Below, in pieces: positions 10,361 to 20,635 of a stretch of DNA of 34,578 nt. This DNA is from Hysterium pulicare CBS 123377 (Eukaryota > Ascomycota > Dothideomycetes > Hysteriales > Hysteriaceae). Below the pieces are notes generated by a model. The model was not told the origin of the DNA. It made no database searches and saw only the letters and a list, made by a program, of their open reading frames with translations. Numbering within the stretch: position 1 is the stretch's first letter; every line of letters starts with the position of its first letter. The DNA is taken from the NCBI GenBank assembly GCA_000467715.1, contig AJFK01000729.1:1-34578 (forward strand), written 5' to 3'. Made by a program: the position numbers and the translations under genes.

Positions 10361-11893
10361 GGGGGATGAGAGTGGGGTAAGTCCGGGATTAAGGGGTGTT
10401 ATAGTTCTTTGTATATATTCTTCTACTTCTCGAGATTCTTTGAGTTGGATATAATTGGGAAACATAAAACCTTAATTCGAACGAAACAATTTTGCAGGAA
10501 GCTCTCCATTTTTATATTCTTTCTTCCTCTTTTAGAAGTGATGAGCAGCCCGCATGCATCACGTTCAGCTTCCCAGCCTACGTGATAAATCCATCCTCCC
10601 CGCTTGTTCCCTACACCTCCTCTCTCCCTCCTCTCTCCTTCCCCCAAACCCCCGTTAATAAGAAAAATCCATCTATTCCAGCACCAACTCAAATCACCGA
10701 CCAAAAAAAGTCCTACGAACCGCTCCCATTTAAGTACAAGCCTCTAGTTTCTCTTTTCACACTTCTCGTGTGGTAATGCTTCAATAATAGCAGAAAGGCT
10801 TCAGGCAGCTCGAATTTTGGGTTTTGGTTTCTGGGGATAGGGTTGAAATGAGACTGCTTGGACTGCTGCTTTTAGTAGATAGAAAGAAGTTGGCGGGACG
10901 TGGTGTTGAGAAGGAAGAGATGGCAGAGAGGTGGGGAATTTAAACTAAAGTATGGTGAGATTGTTGTTCTCCATTTAGATAAAATTAATCGAAAGGCACA
11001 TTTTTGCAGATGCATCGCTTCTTGTTTGACGACTCTAATACTCTCTTACTACTTACTCATGCTGTCACATTTCAACAGGGGCTGCCTATCTAATGCGCGT
11101 ACGGGTCAGCTGTCTGCTCACGTGACCTTGTTTCAAATTCATGGGTCAATCGATCTGCAAACCCCTAAACTTTATCGCAACCGCAGTTCTACTTTCCTCT
11201 GAAATCTATGCTCCGCCATGGGTGCTTGCCTGCTAGGACTGGGATGTTGAATGAATCTGCAGACGGTTGGAGTTATGAGCGTGTCTATGAATATGGTGCA
11301 ACCCTAGCGCAGCCTAAATGAAATCTAGCAGATTGCCGTTCTATTATCCACCAGTCACGTCATCCGGGAAGAGGTGCCCACCACCTTGGCCGCTGGGCGA
11401 TGAAGGAGGTTCTGCCCTACATATGCCGCTTTTAACCAGCCTCTTTCGGTCCACCAGATGCGACGCGAGTGTTTTTGTACGTTCCAGAAACAGTCGTGGC
11501 CTACGCGACTACCGCCTAAACCACAAAGAACAAACATGGAACTATAGTATATGCAGACCCAAATCAGAGGTCGCTAATACCCTGGAACTAATCGACCGAC
11601 TCTCATTTACCTCCCACGTGCGGCAGCCTTCCTACATGTTCCAAGCCAAGTATCCAAGCAGCACTCTAGTCATGATTGCCACCTGCCGCCCAGACTGCTT
11701 TTCCCCAGACTCCTTGAAAGTCGACGATATTAAAGTCCCTGCGACCTTAATGAACCCAAAGTGGGGCTTCCCCAGAAAACGCACGGCAAATAAGATCTCC
11801 AATCAATATCTGCCGCACCCAAAAACCCATAAAGGCATGCCCCACTCAGCAAGACAGCGGAGAACAACTTAACGCACGGATATCACCATCATC
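10361..11893. other. Intergenic between S41 peptidase and xylanase
   Basis: 1.5 kb. A polypyrimidine tract (CTCC/CTTCC runs) lies at about 10590-10650. An unspliced frame of 184 codons at 11318-11872 ends 22 bp before the xylanase start. Its sequence is basic and resembles no family I know, so I read this part as xylanase promoter and leader. Confidence 0.5.
11761..11893 (+). promoter_or_regulatory. Putative proximal promoter of the xylanase gene
   Basis: Short words matching known fungal regulators of xylanase genes occur here. GTGGGG at 11761-11766 and its complement CCCCAC at 11840-11845 fit the CreA/Cre1 carbon-repression consensus SYGGRG. GGCAAAT at 11785-11791 fits the Xyr1-type GGC(A/T)4 word. 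CCAAT is at 11799-11803 and a TATA-like CATAAAG at about 11828-11834. Each word is short and could occur by chance; their clustering within 130 bp is suggestive only. Confidence 0.3.
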
Positions 11894-12619
11894 ATGGTCT
11901 CCTCGAACCTCCTCCTCGCCTTCTCTGCCGTCGCCGGAGTCCTTGGCTTCCCCAGCCCCAGCAACGACATCGCCAGACGAGACGAAAGCCTCTCCACGAG
12001 CACCGACGCAAATTTCTACTCCTCATTCTGGAATGATGGCAGCGCGAAGGTGACCTACAAAAATGAGGCCGCGGGGGCGTATAGCGTTACCTGGAAAGGG
12101 GGCGGGAACTTTGTTGCTGGGAAGGGGTGGAATCCTGCACCTGCCAACAAGTAACCAAGCCCAGTTCCAAAAGCATTCGAAGAGAACAAGCGTTTATGAT
12201 GTACTTGTAGGGTTGTCAACTTCACCGGCGACTTCAAGCCCGAAGGCTACGCTTACCTTTCCGTCTACGGCTGGACCACGAACCCACTAATAGAATACTA
12301 CATCGTGGAATCCTACCATCCCGACCACGAGCCCGCCGCACCGCCAGAAGGCGAGGAAAAAGGGAACTTTACCAGCGACGATAGCGTCTATCTCATCCGG
12401 ACGAAAATGCGCGTGAATAAACCGAGTATCCAGGGGACTACGACGTTCAGGCAGATCTTCTCGGTTAGACAGGATAAGAGGGATAGTGGGGTTGTTACTT
12501 TTGCGAATCATCTCAAGGCTTGGAAGGATGCGGGGCTAAAGACTGGGGGGATGAATTATATGATTGTTGCTACGGAGGGACTTAATAGCAGTGGGACTTC
12601 TACGATGACGGTTTATTAG
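11894..12619 (+). CDS. Secreted endo-1,4-beta-xylanase, GH11
   Basis: Exons 11894-12150 and 12211-12619, intron of 60 nt (GTAACC...TAG); 221 aa, the normal GH11 length. It cleaves beta-1,4-xylan outside the cell. Residues 1-18 are a signal peptide, and a dibasic RR at 28-29 suggests Kex2-type removal of a short propeptide. The beta-jelly-roll core shows GNFVAGKGWNP (71-81), YLSVYGW, the nucleophile E114 in PLIEYY, the thumb PSIQGTTTF, and the acid/base E208 in IVATEG. The residue beside the acid/base is N72, as in neutral/alkaline members; acidic GH11 enzymes have Asp there. Unusual points: a Pro/Glu-rich insert after the nucleophile strand (HEPAAPPEGEE), YLIRTKMRV where most have YDIY, and FSVR for WSVR. 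The family call is secure. Activity despite the odd residues is inferred. Confidence 0.96.
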
Positions 12620-13255
12620 CAATTTCGGGTTACCGGCAGTAGCTAGTGATAAATGGGGAGCTTTGCCTTTTTGAGGAAAGTAATTGGACGTTGAATTTGA
12701 ACGTGATTGCATTTGATGTTGAAGATATAGCTAGTTTTATGCTCCCTGGATAGAGCCTTGTGTTCTTACTTTGGAGCTCAACAGGTTCGAGTTTCGCCAT
12801 TCTTTATCTACTAAGAATCGGGTCTAAATTTAATACCCGGATTTTGGTCTACTGGTTTTCAATCCCAGCTTGACAGGGGTAACTCAGTTAGAAGAGTGAA
12901 ATAAATTGCCCCAGGCTATATTGGGGCACGGTACAAACTGAATGCTTTTGTTACATCATGCACGGTTGCACCACGTCCTATCTTCATTGCTATAAGCTCT
13001 TGTCTCTTTTTAGGGCTAGTATAGCTCAGACCTCTAATTGAAGTAGGGATACTCAACGATACGGCGCAGTTTGGTGCACCCGAACTCTCATCCATGTATT
13101 CGACTTTTCTATGTCAACAGGCTTCTTTCCATAGGCTATGCTGCGATTCGCCTATACCCCATCTACCAAGCAAAGCTCCTTTGGTATCATACAGAGTCGT
13201 ATTGTGCTAAAGATAGATTCGAATCACCCGCCTGCTCAGTTGTTGTTATAAACGG
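12620..13255. other. Intergenic between xylanase and second HET gene (convergent 3' ends)
   Basis: 636 bp between two gene ends. It should contain both 3' untranslated regions. Two TTCGA words (near 12786 and 13217) resemble tRNA T-loops but have no pairing stems. Nothing else is seen. Confidence 0.5.
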
Positions 13256-15722
13256 TTAGGTTAGGATGACCTCACTCAATTCTGTCTTCTTGAATCCTTC
13301 GGCATGCATGAGTCCATGGACCATGGCGGCTCCAACTACGCTCAAGCTCTCATCTGGCAATTTTCGACGAAGAGCCATTGGGACTGGGACGCCAACCAAG
13401 AGATATATCTCATCTCCCGTCTTCAGTCCAGGCGGGCCAGTTCCTATTAGCCCCGAAGAAAGCACGAAGAGGCATCTCTTGTCCTTTAAGATTCTGTTGT
13501 GGAGCTGAACCAAGTATTGCTGTGCTGGTCGGCTTGCTTTGATCTCAGCCAATATCACCCGCGATAAATGTTCTGGGATTGACAGTGCGCTACTTGCCAC
13601 GGACGGAAGATATGCCTCAAGTATCTTGTGCAATGATGTCCAGTTGTTGAAGGCGGACTCCCGCGATCTGAAGTCATATGGTCCACGGACTGGTGGATAC
13701 TCCTCCCATTTACTCGGAGTGTGACCATCGGGGCCGGAGCTGCCTTCGTGCCATACACCAGTGGGACCTCGTTTTGGACTCACGCCCTCCAGAATGGCGA
13801 ACAAAGAACTGAGTGGCTTGTCATTAGGCTCCTTCTTGGGCACTTTTTCTCGGATATGATCCCACCACACCAAAACAAGGTGCAGGATCGCTTTCAAGCG
13901 ATCGTCTCCCCTAACACAGCTCAAGTCGGCGTTGATCACGAAGGTAATGGTGCCTTTGCAGATTCCCGGGAGGCGAAGCTGAGTGCCTGAGATATTAAAA
14001 GAGGGGTTTGCTTGGAATGGCGTACAAGACTCCGTTACTCCTAATATGTACTTCGAAGTCAACCAGGTGCTGGGTACCGAAAGTTGCCAGTTTGGAACCC
14101 AAGTCGGCCCATCAAATTGGCGCCTGGAGCTGGCGTCCATGATGATGGCTATGGCTGCGGGATTAAAGGACAATAGATCTTGGAGCAGATTTTGATATGT
14201 CTCCCCGATTGACCGAGAATAATCTGGCGCTGATGGAGTGGCTCCGTTAGCTCTAAGTACCCCATACAACGCATATGCTTTGTCGCGCGGATTGGAACTC
14301 TTTCTTTCCCTCAAAGCAGCACGGATAGCGTCCAGCACTCTATAGTCTCCGGACTTCATGCGATCCTGAAGTAGCCACTCTTGTTTCCAACCATGAATGG
14401 TGAAGTGCCATCGTTGCTGCATTCTGTATGATATCCGGCCCACTATGTATGTGGCAATCAGCCAAGCGTTCACGAGGAAGTACCATGGTAAGAAACGGCT
14501 CCACGCGTAGTCTTTGCTACCGGCTGGCCATTTCTTCGAGATGCGCTTCTTTGCGCCGAGCATGATGTGGTAGGACGTGAACCCCCAGACTGCCCAGATA
14601 GTCAAATGAAGCAGTGTTACTGGTATACCATAGTGCAATCGGGATACCCGGGGAACTTTTCCCCCTTCCCATAGTGTGATTAGCTGTTGTCTGAACGAGC
14701 TTTGTTCGACCGAGCCGCTCTCTTCCTGGACACTTTTACTCAAATGAGGCCTCGGTAGATTAAACCACAGGTCAATAATCGAGCGCCAATGACTCAAGAC
14801 AACCTCGGAAGCGGGTAGCGAAGCCGTAACACGAGATCCAGATCCTCTAGGTATGCAACAAAGGGCGCTAGCAAGATTATCCCAAGAGATTACTTTTTTG
14901 CCGCACATTATTATCAGATTTGTAGCCAGAACGAACTCCTGAAAGGTCCAAGAGCGGTGGACCCATTCACGATCGAGGACTTCATCCAGCTTGACGCCAA
15001 CTCCGTTAGCAGGTGACCATGCAAACCGTGCTATTGTTCCATGTACATTAGCCAAACTCCTACATATGGAAGTACCACTCACCTCTTGCATCGCTCGAAG
15101 TGTGTCTTTTGTAGATGCGCTGCTCGCGCTCTTTTGCTCTAGGTTCATTAGTAGCCAGGAGTGTAAGTGGCATCCGTCGTCCGAGACAGGCTCGCCTGTG
15201 CAAGTAGTCCATCGCCTTCTCAGAATCTTCATTACCCGTACCAAGCCATATGTACACTGAATCGGCTAGACTGTATATCTCTTGCATCAGCGATATCTGA
15301 CTTTGCCTCTCCTGGTAATCCTCTTGATTGATACAAATCGAGTCAACCCATATAGTAACGCCTCCGAGCCGCTCGCGAATATGCTTCAGTGCTTGATAGC
15401 AATTCTCCGTGATCTTGATATTGCAGCCCTGTGACAGAAGGTTGACGACGTAGCCAGTCGATTTTTCCTCGCCCCATACATAGGATAGGGAAAGAAACGA
15501 CGGAGGTTGCCGTAGATCGATCGTACGAAGATAGCCTATAATCTGATGAGTCGTTGGTGAGCCCTTCTCCCGTGGAAGAGGATCTATGTCGAGGACCCGA
15601 ATGCAGCGAGAGTCGGGCGGCAATGGAAGGTTTTTGTATAGCAGCCTTGCCGAAAGTGGATAGGCAGCCTGCTCCAGTGTCGACGGACTTGAGGCCAGCT
15701 CCACGATAGTATCGCCCTCCAT
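13256..15722 (-). CDS. HET-domain protein with two predicted membrane segments
   Basis: Exons 15722-15083 and 15030-13256; 804 aa. The 52-nt intron (GTGAGT...GGCTAATG...TAG) is phase 1 and joins SSDA to RFAWSP in frame. The start opens into a typical HET leader (YPLSARLLYKNLP, then CIRVLDIDPLP). The HET domain spans about 76-240 with FLSLSYVWG (76-84), IWVDSICINQED (124-135), VYIWLG (157-161) and HRSWTFQEF (about 239-247). The C-terminal HET-protein motif NPRDKAYALYGVL lies at about 460-472. Between them are two hydrophobic stretches, about 346-370 (PVTLLHLTIWAVWGFTSYHI) and 393-414 (FLPWYFLVNAWLIATYIVG), each long enough to cross a membrane and separated by a basic loop. This suggests a membrane-anchored HET protein. 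It probably acts in non-self recognition or stress-induced death. Confidence 0.9.
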
Positions 15723-16819
15723 AGGAATCGGTGTTTACTCAAGTGAAAATCCACAGTTCCATGTTGCAATACATATGTGACGATTGCAAATGTTGGGAGC
15801 ATGTCCCTGAGCATGCGGGGCTGGTCGTTTGCTGCGCCACAGCCACAGGGCGCAGTGCATGCGCTGGCTGAAAAGTGGCGCTTTGAGCGATACCTCAATC
15901 TCCAGCTTGCAGCAAATAGGATGTCAGACCGGCATGCTATTAACGACAGAAGCCGAAAGAGTCTTCCGGCTAGTTACAATATGGTCGTTAGAGGAGAGAA
16001 GTTACCAGAACATTTAGTACCGAGCGTGAGCTCCGCCGCGCTAAAGATGCCTCAGTCCACTTCTAGGCAGCACCCCTAAAACTTAATAGGCATAGTTCTG
16101 CATGTATCATGATTAGACGAGTTGACAGTGTTTAAAAAAGGTGGTGCAGCCTAAATACCTAGGTAGCGAATGAGCCGGAACCAAGCTAAGTAAGTTTTTT
16201 TTCATAAATATATATAAAGCCCTAATGAAACAAAGTGTAGCTATTTAATCAAATGCCAAATACGATTATTCTTCTATAGTAGTAGTGGATTCATAATAAG
16301 TCTATAGACACTTCCTGCATACATATCATTGCGTTGGAATATCACTTCCTGAACACGGGCTTTCGTGAATTGTATAAGGAACAATTTCTTAGGCAGTATA
16401 ACGTTTGTCGATGTATTACGAAAGGTATGAATGGGTACACGACCATTGTGTATTTTAAAAACTACGTACACAAGGGAATAATGGGACCCATACAAGCTTT
16501 AATGGAACATCATGAAAATTTTAGAGCAGAGAAACAATCTCCTTTGATTTTTACTCGAAGTTGCGAGCGATGAACTTTGAAAAGTAACATATAAAACAGC
16601 TCCTATAACAATATCGCCCAAAGCTTCCCGAAGCTTTCAGTAGGAATACTCTATCCTTTTTCCAAAACAACATGCCGTTCTAATACTTCTTGTATGCCTT
16701 AGAATGATCCTATTGGTTGATATCCTCACCCTAATACAGGCCCAAAGCGCCGCCAGCATGCTGTACGTAGCGCTCCATGACCACACGAGGCATGGGTCGA
16801 AATTGCGGTGGGGTTTGTC
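15723..16819. other. Intergenic, AT-rich, no gene recognised
   Basis: 1.1 kb containing the upstream region of the second HET gene and the 3' flank of the RING gene. From about 16080 to 16700 it is AT-rich, with a T8 run followed by alternating TA at about 16193-16216. Frames of 60-100 codons here have no family resemblance. Confidence 0.5.
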
Positions 16820-17746
16820 TTACATGTTGTCCCGCATTAAATTACAAAGACTCCTGAGCCGACTCCATTGCCACTCACTGAGGAGATCTGGCTGAACGGG
16901 CAGCAGATCTTCAATGATCGTTTTAAGTTCGTCATCGCTAGTGGATTGGCACTGAACAAGGTTCCAGATGCTGTAATCTAGAGCTCGAACAAATTCTATG
17001 ATGGTGTTTTCCTCAACATGGATCTCGGCCGATTCATTGTTAGAATCATCCTCGGAATTATCGCCAGCAGAAGTATTACCGTGTTCATCAACGGACACGT
17101 CGTTGAAGTCATCAACAGCGATGTGGTTGGATTCGTCAATGGACATAGACATGTCGCTAAGTTTCTCGTCAGTGGACACTGTCCCGTTATGCGGACTCAC
17201 AGGTCTCCACGCGATAGTATACCCCATCCCTGTGTTGACAACCCTCTCTTCGAGTGGAACCTGAAACTCCTCAGATTCAGAGTCGCTCTCATATTCAGAC
17301 AGAAAGAGGACGGTGCGGCATTCAGGGCATGTGTAGGCCATCGATCGCTTAGCCTCAAACCATTGAAGGCTGCATTGATGGCCTAAGATGTGTGCGCAGC
17401 CTGTATTCCCTGCCAGCCGAACTGCTACATGATCCTCGTTGTAGCCCTCTCGACAGATTCCGTAAATGGCCTCCTCCGCAAGCTCGCTCGGTTGGACTGG
17501 AAGAAGATTGTTTGCGAAGATATCCTTCGTGGGCGCGTCGAGGCATATCGGCGATGGTTGTCGTGGGGTTGTAGTAGGTCTTGTAATGTGGATGAGGCGT
17601 TCGGGAGATTGACGGGAGTCAGGAAGAGTTTCGACGAGATATACATTTGAGGGCATGGTGAACTTAGACCCTACACTATTGGAATCACCGCCAAAGTAAC
17701 AGCAACGGTGATTTGAATTGCGATTTGATTCAGCAGAGTCTCCCAT
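16820..17746 (-). CDS. RING-type zinc finger protein with degenerate first ligand
   Basis: Single exon, 308 aa; an internal start at 17656 (M31) is equally possible. A fungal RING-like region lies at about 78-148: FANNL, YGIC (95-98), EDHVAVRL, CAH at 117-119, GHQC ending at C125, then CPEC (140-143). Most relatives begin this domain with CxIC; here the first cysteine is replaced by Y95, so one zinc site is probably weakened. The rest is acidic and Ser/Asn/Asp-rich (about 150-265, with repeated DESN/VDD/SVDE words), followed by a hydrophobic stretch near the end. RING proteins are usually E3 ubiquitin ligases. With a lost ligand this one may be non-catalytic or an adaptor. A broken relative sits head to head about 300 bp away. 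Confidence 0.75.
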   Translation of the reverse strand: MGDSAESNRNSNHRCCYFGGDSNSVGSKFTMPSNVYLVETLPDSRQSPERLIHITRPTTTPRQPSPICLDAPTKDIFANNLLPVQPSELAEEAIYGICREGYNEDHVAVRLAGNTGCAHILGHQCSLQWFEAKRSMAYTCPECRTVLFLSEYESDSESEEFQVPLEERVVNTGMGYTIAWRPVSPHNGTVSTDEKLSDMSMSIDESNHIAVDDFNDVSVDEHGNTSAGDNSEDDSNNESAEIHVEENTIIEFVRALDYSIWNLVQCQSTSDDELKTIIEDLLPVQPDLLSEWQWSRLRSLCNLMRDNM

Positions 17747-18045
17747 ACCTTCACATTGACGGTCACCACCCCTTCATACTTCGAATGAGAAGGGCTTGTG
17801 AGCGTTGAGTATGCAGTTGTACGCTCGAGATTCGGATAAATCTTGAGTCAAATCAGCCTGTGAGATGCGCAACGTGGAAGGAGTCTTACTTCGCGAAGGT
17901 GTAGTAGGTAGTGGCGGTATAACTGCATAGATGTAGATCATTGTGTCCCATTATGTGGATGGATACGTTGTGAGACTTTACTAGAGCATAAGATGAATAA
18001 GAGTCTTTCCTATCTTCAGGTTATTTCCCTGGAGATTCGCGAATT
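17747..18045. other. Divergent spacer between the RING gene and its frameshifted relative
   Basis: About 300 bp separating two RING-like coding segments in opposite orientation. I see no defined motif. Confidence 0.4.
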
Positions 18046-18451
18046 GTGCATTACCAAGGATCGTCTTACCATTATCGTTTATACCAGTATCACAACTCAC
18101 AACCGCAACGGCCAACCCTCTTCCCACGAAAGCTGATTTCATCGCTAACAATCTTAAAGCCCGGGACGGCTGCTCGATATGTTATGGATCATATGGAGGC
18201 CCAGACCGACCACCACGTTGCCGTGCGAATTTCGGGGGCTCAAGAATGCTCGCATATTTTTAGTAGTAGTTGTCTTCTTGCGAAACTTCGACTGCATTGT
18301 CGAGAATAGGAATAGGTGTCCATTTTGCCGCGCTGCGCTCTGTCGCAATGAATTTGATCCTAGCAGACCTTTTCCTTTTTCTGGAGCGACTGAACATCAA
18401 GTGCTGCAATGGATCAATGAACTCTACAATGCGACGTGTTCACTTGACTAA
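18046..18451 (+). pseudogene. Frameshifted RING finger gene, related to the gene at 16820-17746
   Basis: RING parts are spread over three reading frames. Frame of 18171 gives PTKADFIANNL and then CSICYGSY. The next frame gives DHHVAVRISGAQECSHIF and SSSCLL. The third gives RNRCPFCRAALC followed by HQVLQWINELYN and a stop at 18449-18451. The words match the neighbouring gene in order (PTKDIFANNL, YGIC, EDHVAVRL, CAHILG, CPEC). No intron of workable size fits between the shifts (the only GT...AG in the first gap is 24 nt), so the simplest reading is two frameshifts in a decayed copy. A sequencing error cannot be excluded. No start codon can be assigned with confidence. Confidence 0.65.
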
Positions 18452-19657
18452 CCAAAGAGGCATATTGTTGTTCGGTGAGACGCCCTCATTGGTAACGTCC
18501 ATAATCCCAGGGGCAGATCCCGGCCGTGACCAATGGCGATTACATATAGCTGTCACAAGTCATACACGATTGGTATCGGGACTCGACATCGTTCTCGTCC
18601 ACTCAGATTCCTACCTTTTGAGGAATTCTAAGCAACTCAAATGTATGTTGACGTATGTTCGTATGTTCGTATGTAGTAGACAGAGGTCCTCGTAGGCAGT
18701 TTGGTCTCGCATTCTCCCCAATACCCGATACATGCAGAATATTTGAGTAAATATAAGCGTCTTGATCGCCAGCCTCTTGAAGAGAGTGCAGGGCAGATGT
18801 AATCATCCAAAGTTCTTAATGACTTGAGACGATATAGTTGAAAATGAGAAAGAGTAGAATCTAATCACTCATCAGTAGACAAGAATAAGATTGTTTGTTA
18901 TGATATGATTTATAGTAGAAGCAATCATCCCACTTTGCTTGCATTCAGGCGCGATAGTCTGTTCAAAGATTTCAGTAAGAGAAGTGTATGTTAGAAGCAT
19001 TGAGCGACTCCCACTGCCTGGTAGACGCCAGATGTAACCAAGAAAACTCTTATCCCAGGCTTGACCAGGCTTGAAAAGGGGACTCACGTGATTGCATCAG
19101 GATGGAATCACCTCGCGACCAGGAATAAGTGTGCCATTTCGTGCTCGGTAGGGCCCAATGGACTACTTCGCTACCGTACACTCCAATTCGACCTCTAATA
19201 TCGAGCTAGATTACGCCTTTGCTTCAGTGCAGAAGGAATTCTACTGTGATGGAGGCGAATTATGCCATCGCGGCTCGCTATTACGTAGATTTGGAGGTAT
19301 TGCGCGATGGATGGCACCATGCATGTCTGTGTCCACATCTGTGCCGCGGAATTGGCTGAGCCCTCGAGCGTGATCTCGTGACAGAAGCGGATATGCAACA
19401 TATTCATGTGTCACGGCGGTGGGGAGGTTAAGAACTAGACCAATGTCGATGAGAATTTTTCGTGAAGCTTGCGTGGGGGGCGTGCCTCGCCTGTCGACCT
19501 TAAAGACCAGATGAAACTCCACGTGTGCGGATTCTGCTGAACGATAACCGCTCCACTCTTTCTCGCAGCAACCAATACTCCCCACCACCTCCCAAACACC
19601 GTTTCATGAGCATAATCGACCGTCCGAGTGGCCGAATGATTCAAACACCCATGGACT
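18452..19657. other. Intergenic, no gene recognised
   Basis: 1.2 kb between the RING pseudogene and the bZIP gene. It holds a small GTATGTT repeat at 18643-18675 and otherwise unremarkable sequence. The short frames at 19158-19588 look like shadows, not genes. The last few hundred bases probably hold the bZIP promoter. Confidence 0.5.
18643..18675 (+). repeat. GTATGTT(C) microsatellite
   Basis: Four GTATGTT or GTATGTA units start at 18643, 18653, 18661 and 18669, the last ones in exact 8-bp spacing (GTATGTTC). Confidence 0.8.
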
Positions 19658-20635
19658 ATGCCCGAACCTTCGCACGAACCGGGGAGTCTACCTGCACCGC
19701 GATTCTCTGGTGCTCCAACCTCCGAGTCCGCCTTTGCGAGTCTGAGTTTGTCTGGACTTGAAGACTTCCCCGTGCTGAGCGACATGAACCCTATGCCCTT
19801 CGAACACCATGACTGGTTCCCGTCGATGGACGACGCTCAGCTACAGCATTTGCGTGACGGGGAGCACGGCGCCGACGCTGAGGGACGCGCAACGCCGGTG
19901 CGACCGCATGATGTGCAGTTCAGCCCCATGGCCGAAGCATGTAAGAAGACTCGTTCGCCTTGCCCATCTTCATTTCCTCGTTGTGTTCTGTGCGTTGGCA
20001 CACCTGCATGTCGTCATACGCCGGTGCGACGAACAACGGCCCAATCGCGGCCGTGGGTTTTCACGCCAGAATGACGAATCGCACGCCATTCCACGTGACT
20101 CCATCACGAGCCCCATTCTTGACAAACGCATCCCATTTTCTGCTGTCTGATAACGTGAGTAGACCCTTATCATGCAGTATATCACGGCCATTCCAATGCC
20201 CTGGAGATTGCTCGGCCGGATCCTCTCTCCACTGATCATGCAAACCGACCCTTTCCGTACCAAATGGACCCAGGAGCATCCATCAGTTCTGCTGTGAACT
20301 CTCCGACCATTGCGTACAGCACCTATCCCTCGGCTTTCCGCGACTTCTCCGGCACGCGTACTCAAAGCACAGCCTCCTCGACCAGCCCTCCTCAAGACGA
20401 ATCTCTCGAGACAATCACCGATGAAGAGAAGCGAAAGCGGAATCAGGCTGCCAGCGCGCGTTTTCGGCAGAAGAAGAAGCTCCGCGAGCAGCAGCTAGAG
20501 AAACAAGCCATGGAACTCACCGAACGAACGTCGGAGCTGGAGGGCAAGATCACGAAACTGGAGACCGAGAACAAATTCCTGAAGGGCTTATTGACGGAGA
20601 AGATGGGAAACACTAGAGAGAAGAAGAAGGAATAA
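19658..20635 (+). CDS. bZIP transcription factor, Cys3/MetR/Zip1 type
   Basis: Exons 19658-19940 and 20178-20635; 246 aa. The 237-nt intron (GTAAGA...CAG) is long for this window, but its phase fits and joins MAEA to LYHGHSNALEIA. 19658 is the first ATG after an in-frame stop. The N-terminal half is acidic and Pro/Ser-rich (possible activation region). The bZIP lies at about residues 172-235: basic region KRKRNQAASARFRQKKK, then a leucine-zipper coiled coil (LEKQAMELTERTSELEGKI, KLETENKFLKGLLTEK). The NxxAASARFR signature and the ending ETENKFLKGLLTEK resemble the sulfur regulators Cys-3/MetR and S. pombe Zip1, not Gcn4 or AP-1. A role in sulfur or metal-stress control is therefore suggested but not shown. 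Retention of the intron would end the protein at 20074, before the DNA-binding region. Confidence 0.88.

Noticed and set aside
11318-11872. 184-codon plus-strand frame just before the xylanase
   Set aside because: No recognisable domain, basic mixed composition, and it occupies the region where the xylanase promoter must be. A real small gene cannot be fully excluded.
12784-13230. Possible tRNA genes (TTCGA T-loop words near 12786 and 13217; TAGCTCAG near 13020)
   Set aside because: The flanking bases do not pair into T-stems or an acceptor stem, so no cloverleaf can be drawn.
16334-16573. 79-codon frame in the AT-rich region after the second HET gene
   Set aside because: Depends on a non-ATG start and shows no domain; AT-rich intergenic sequence is the simpler reading.
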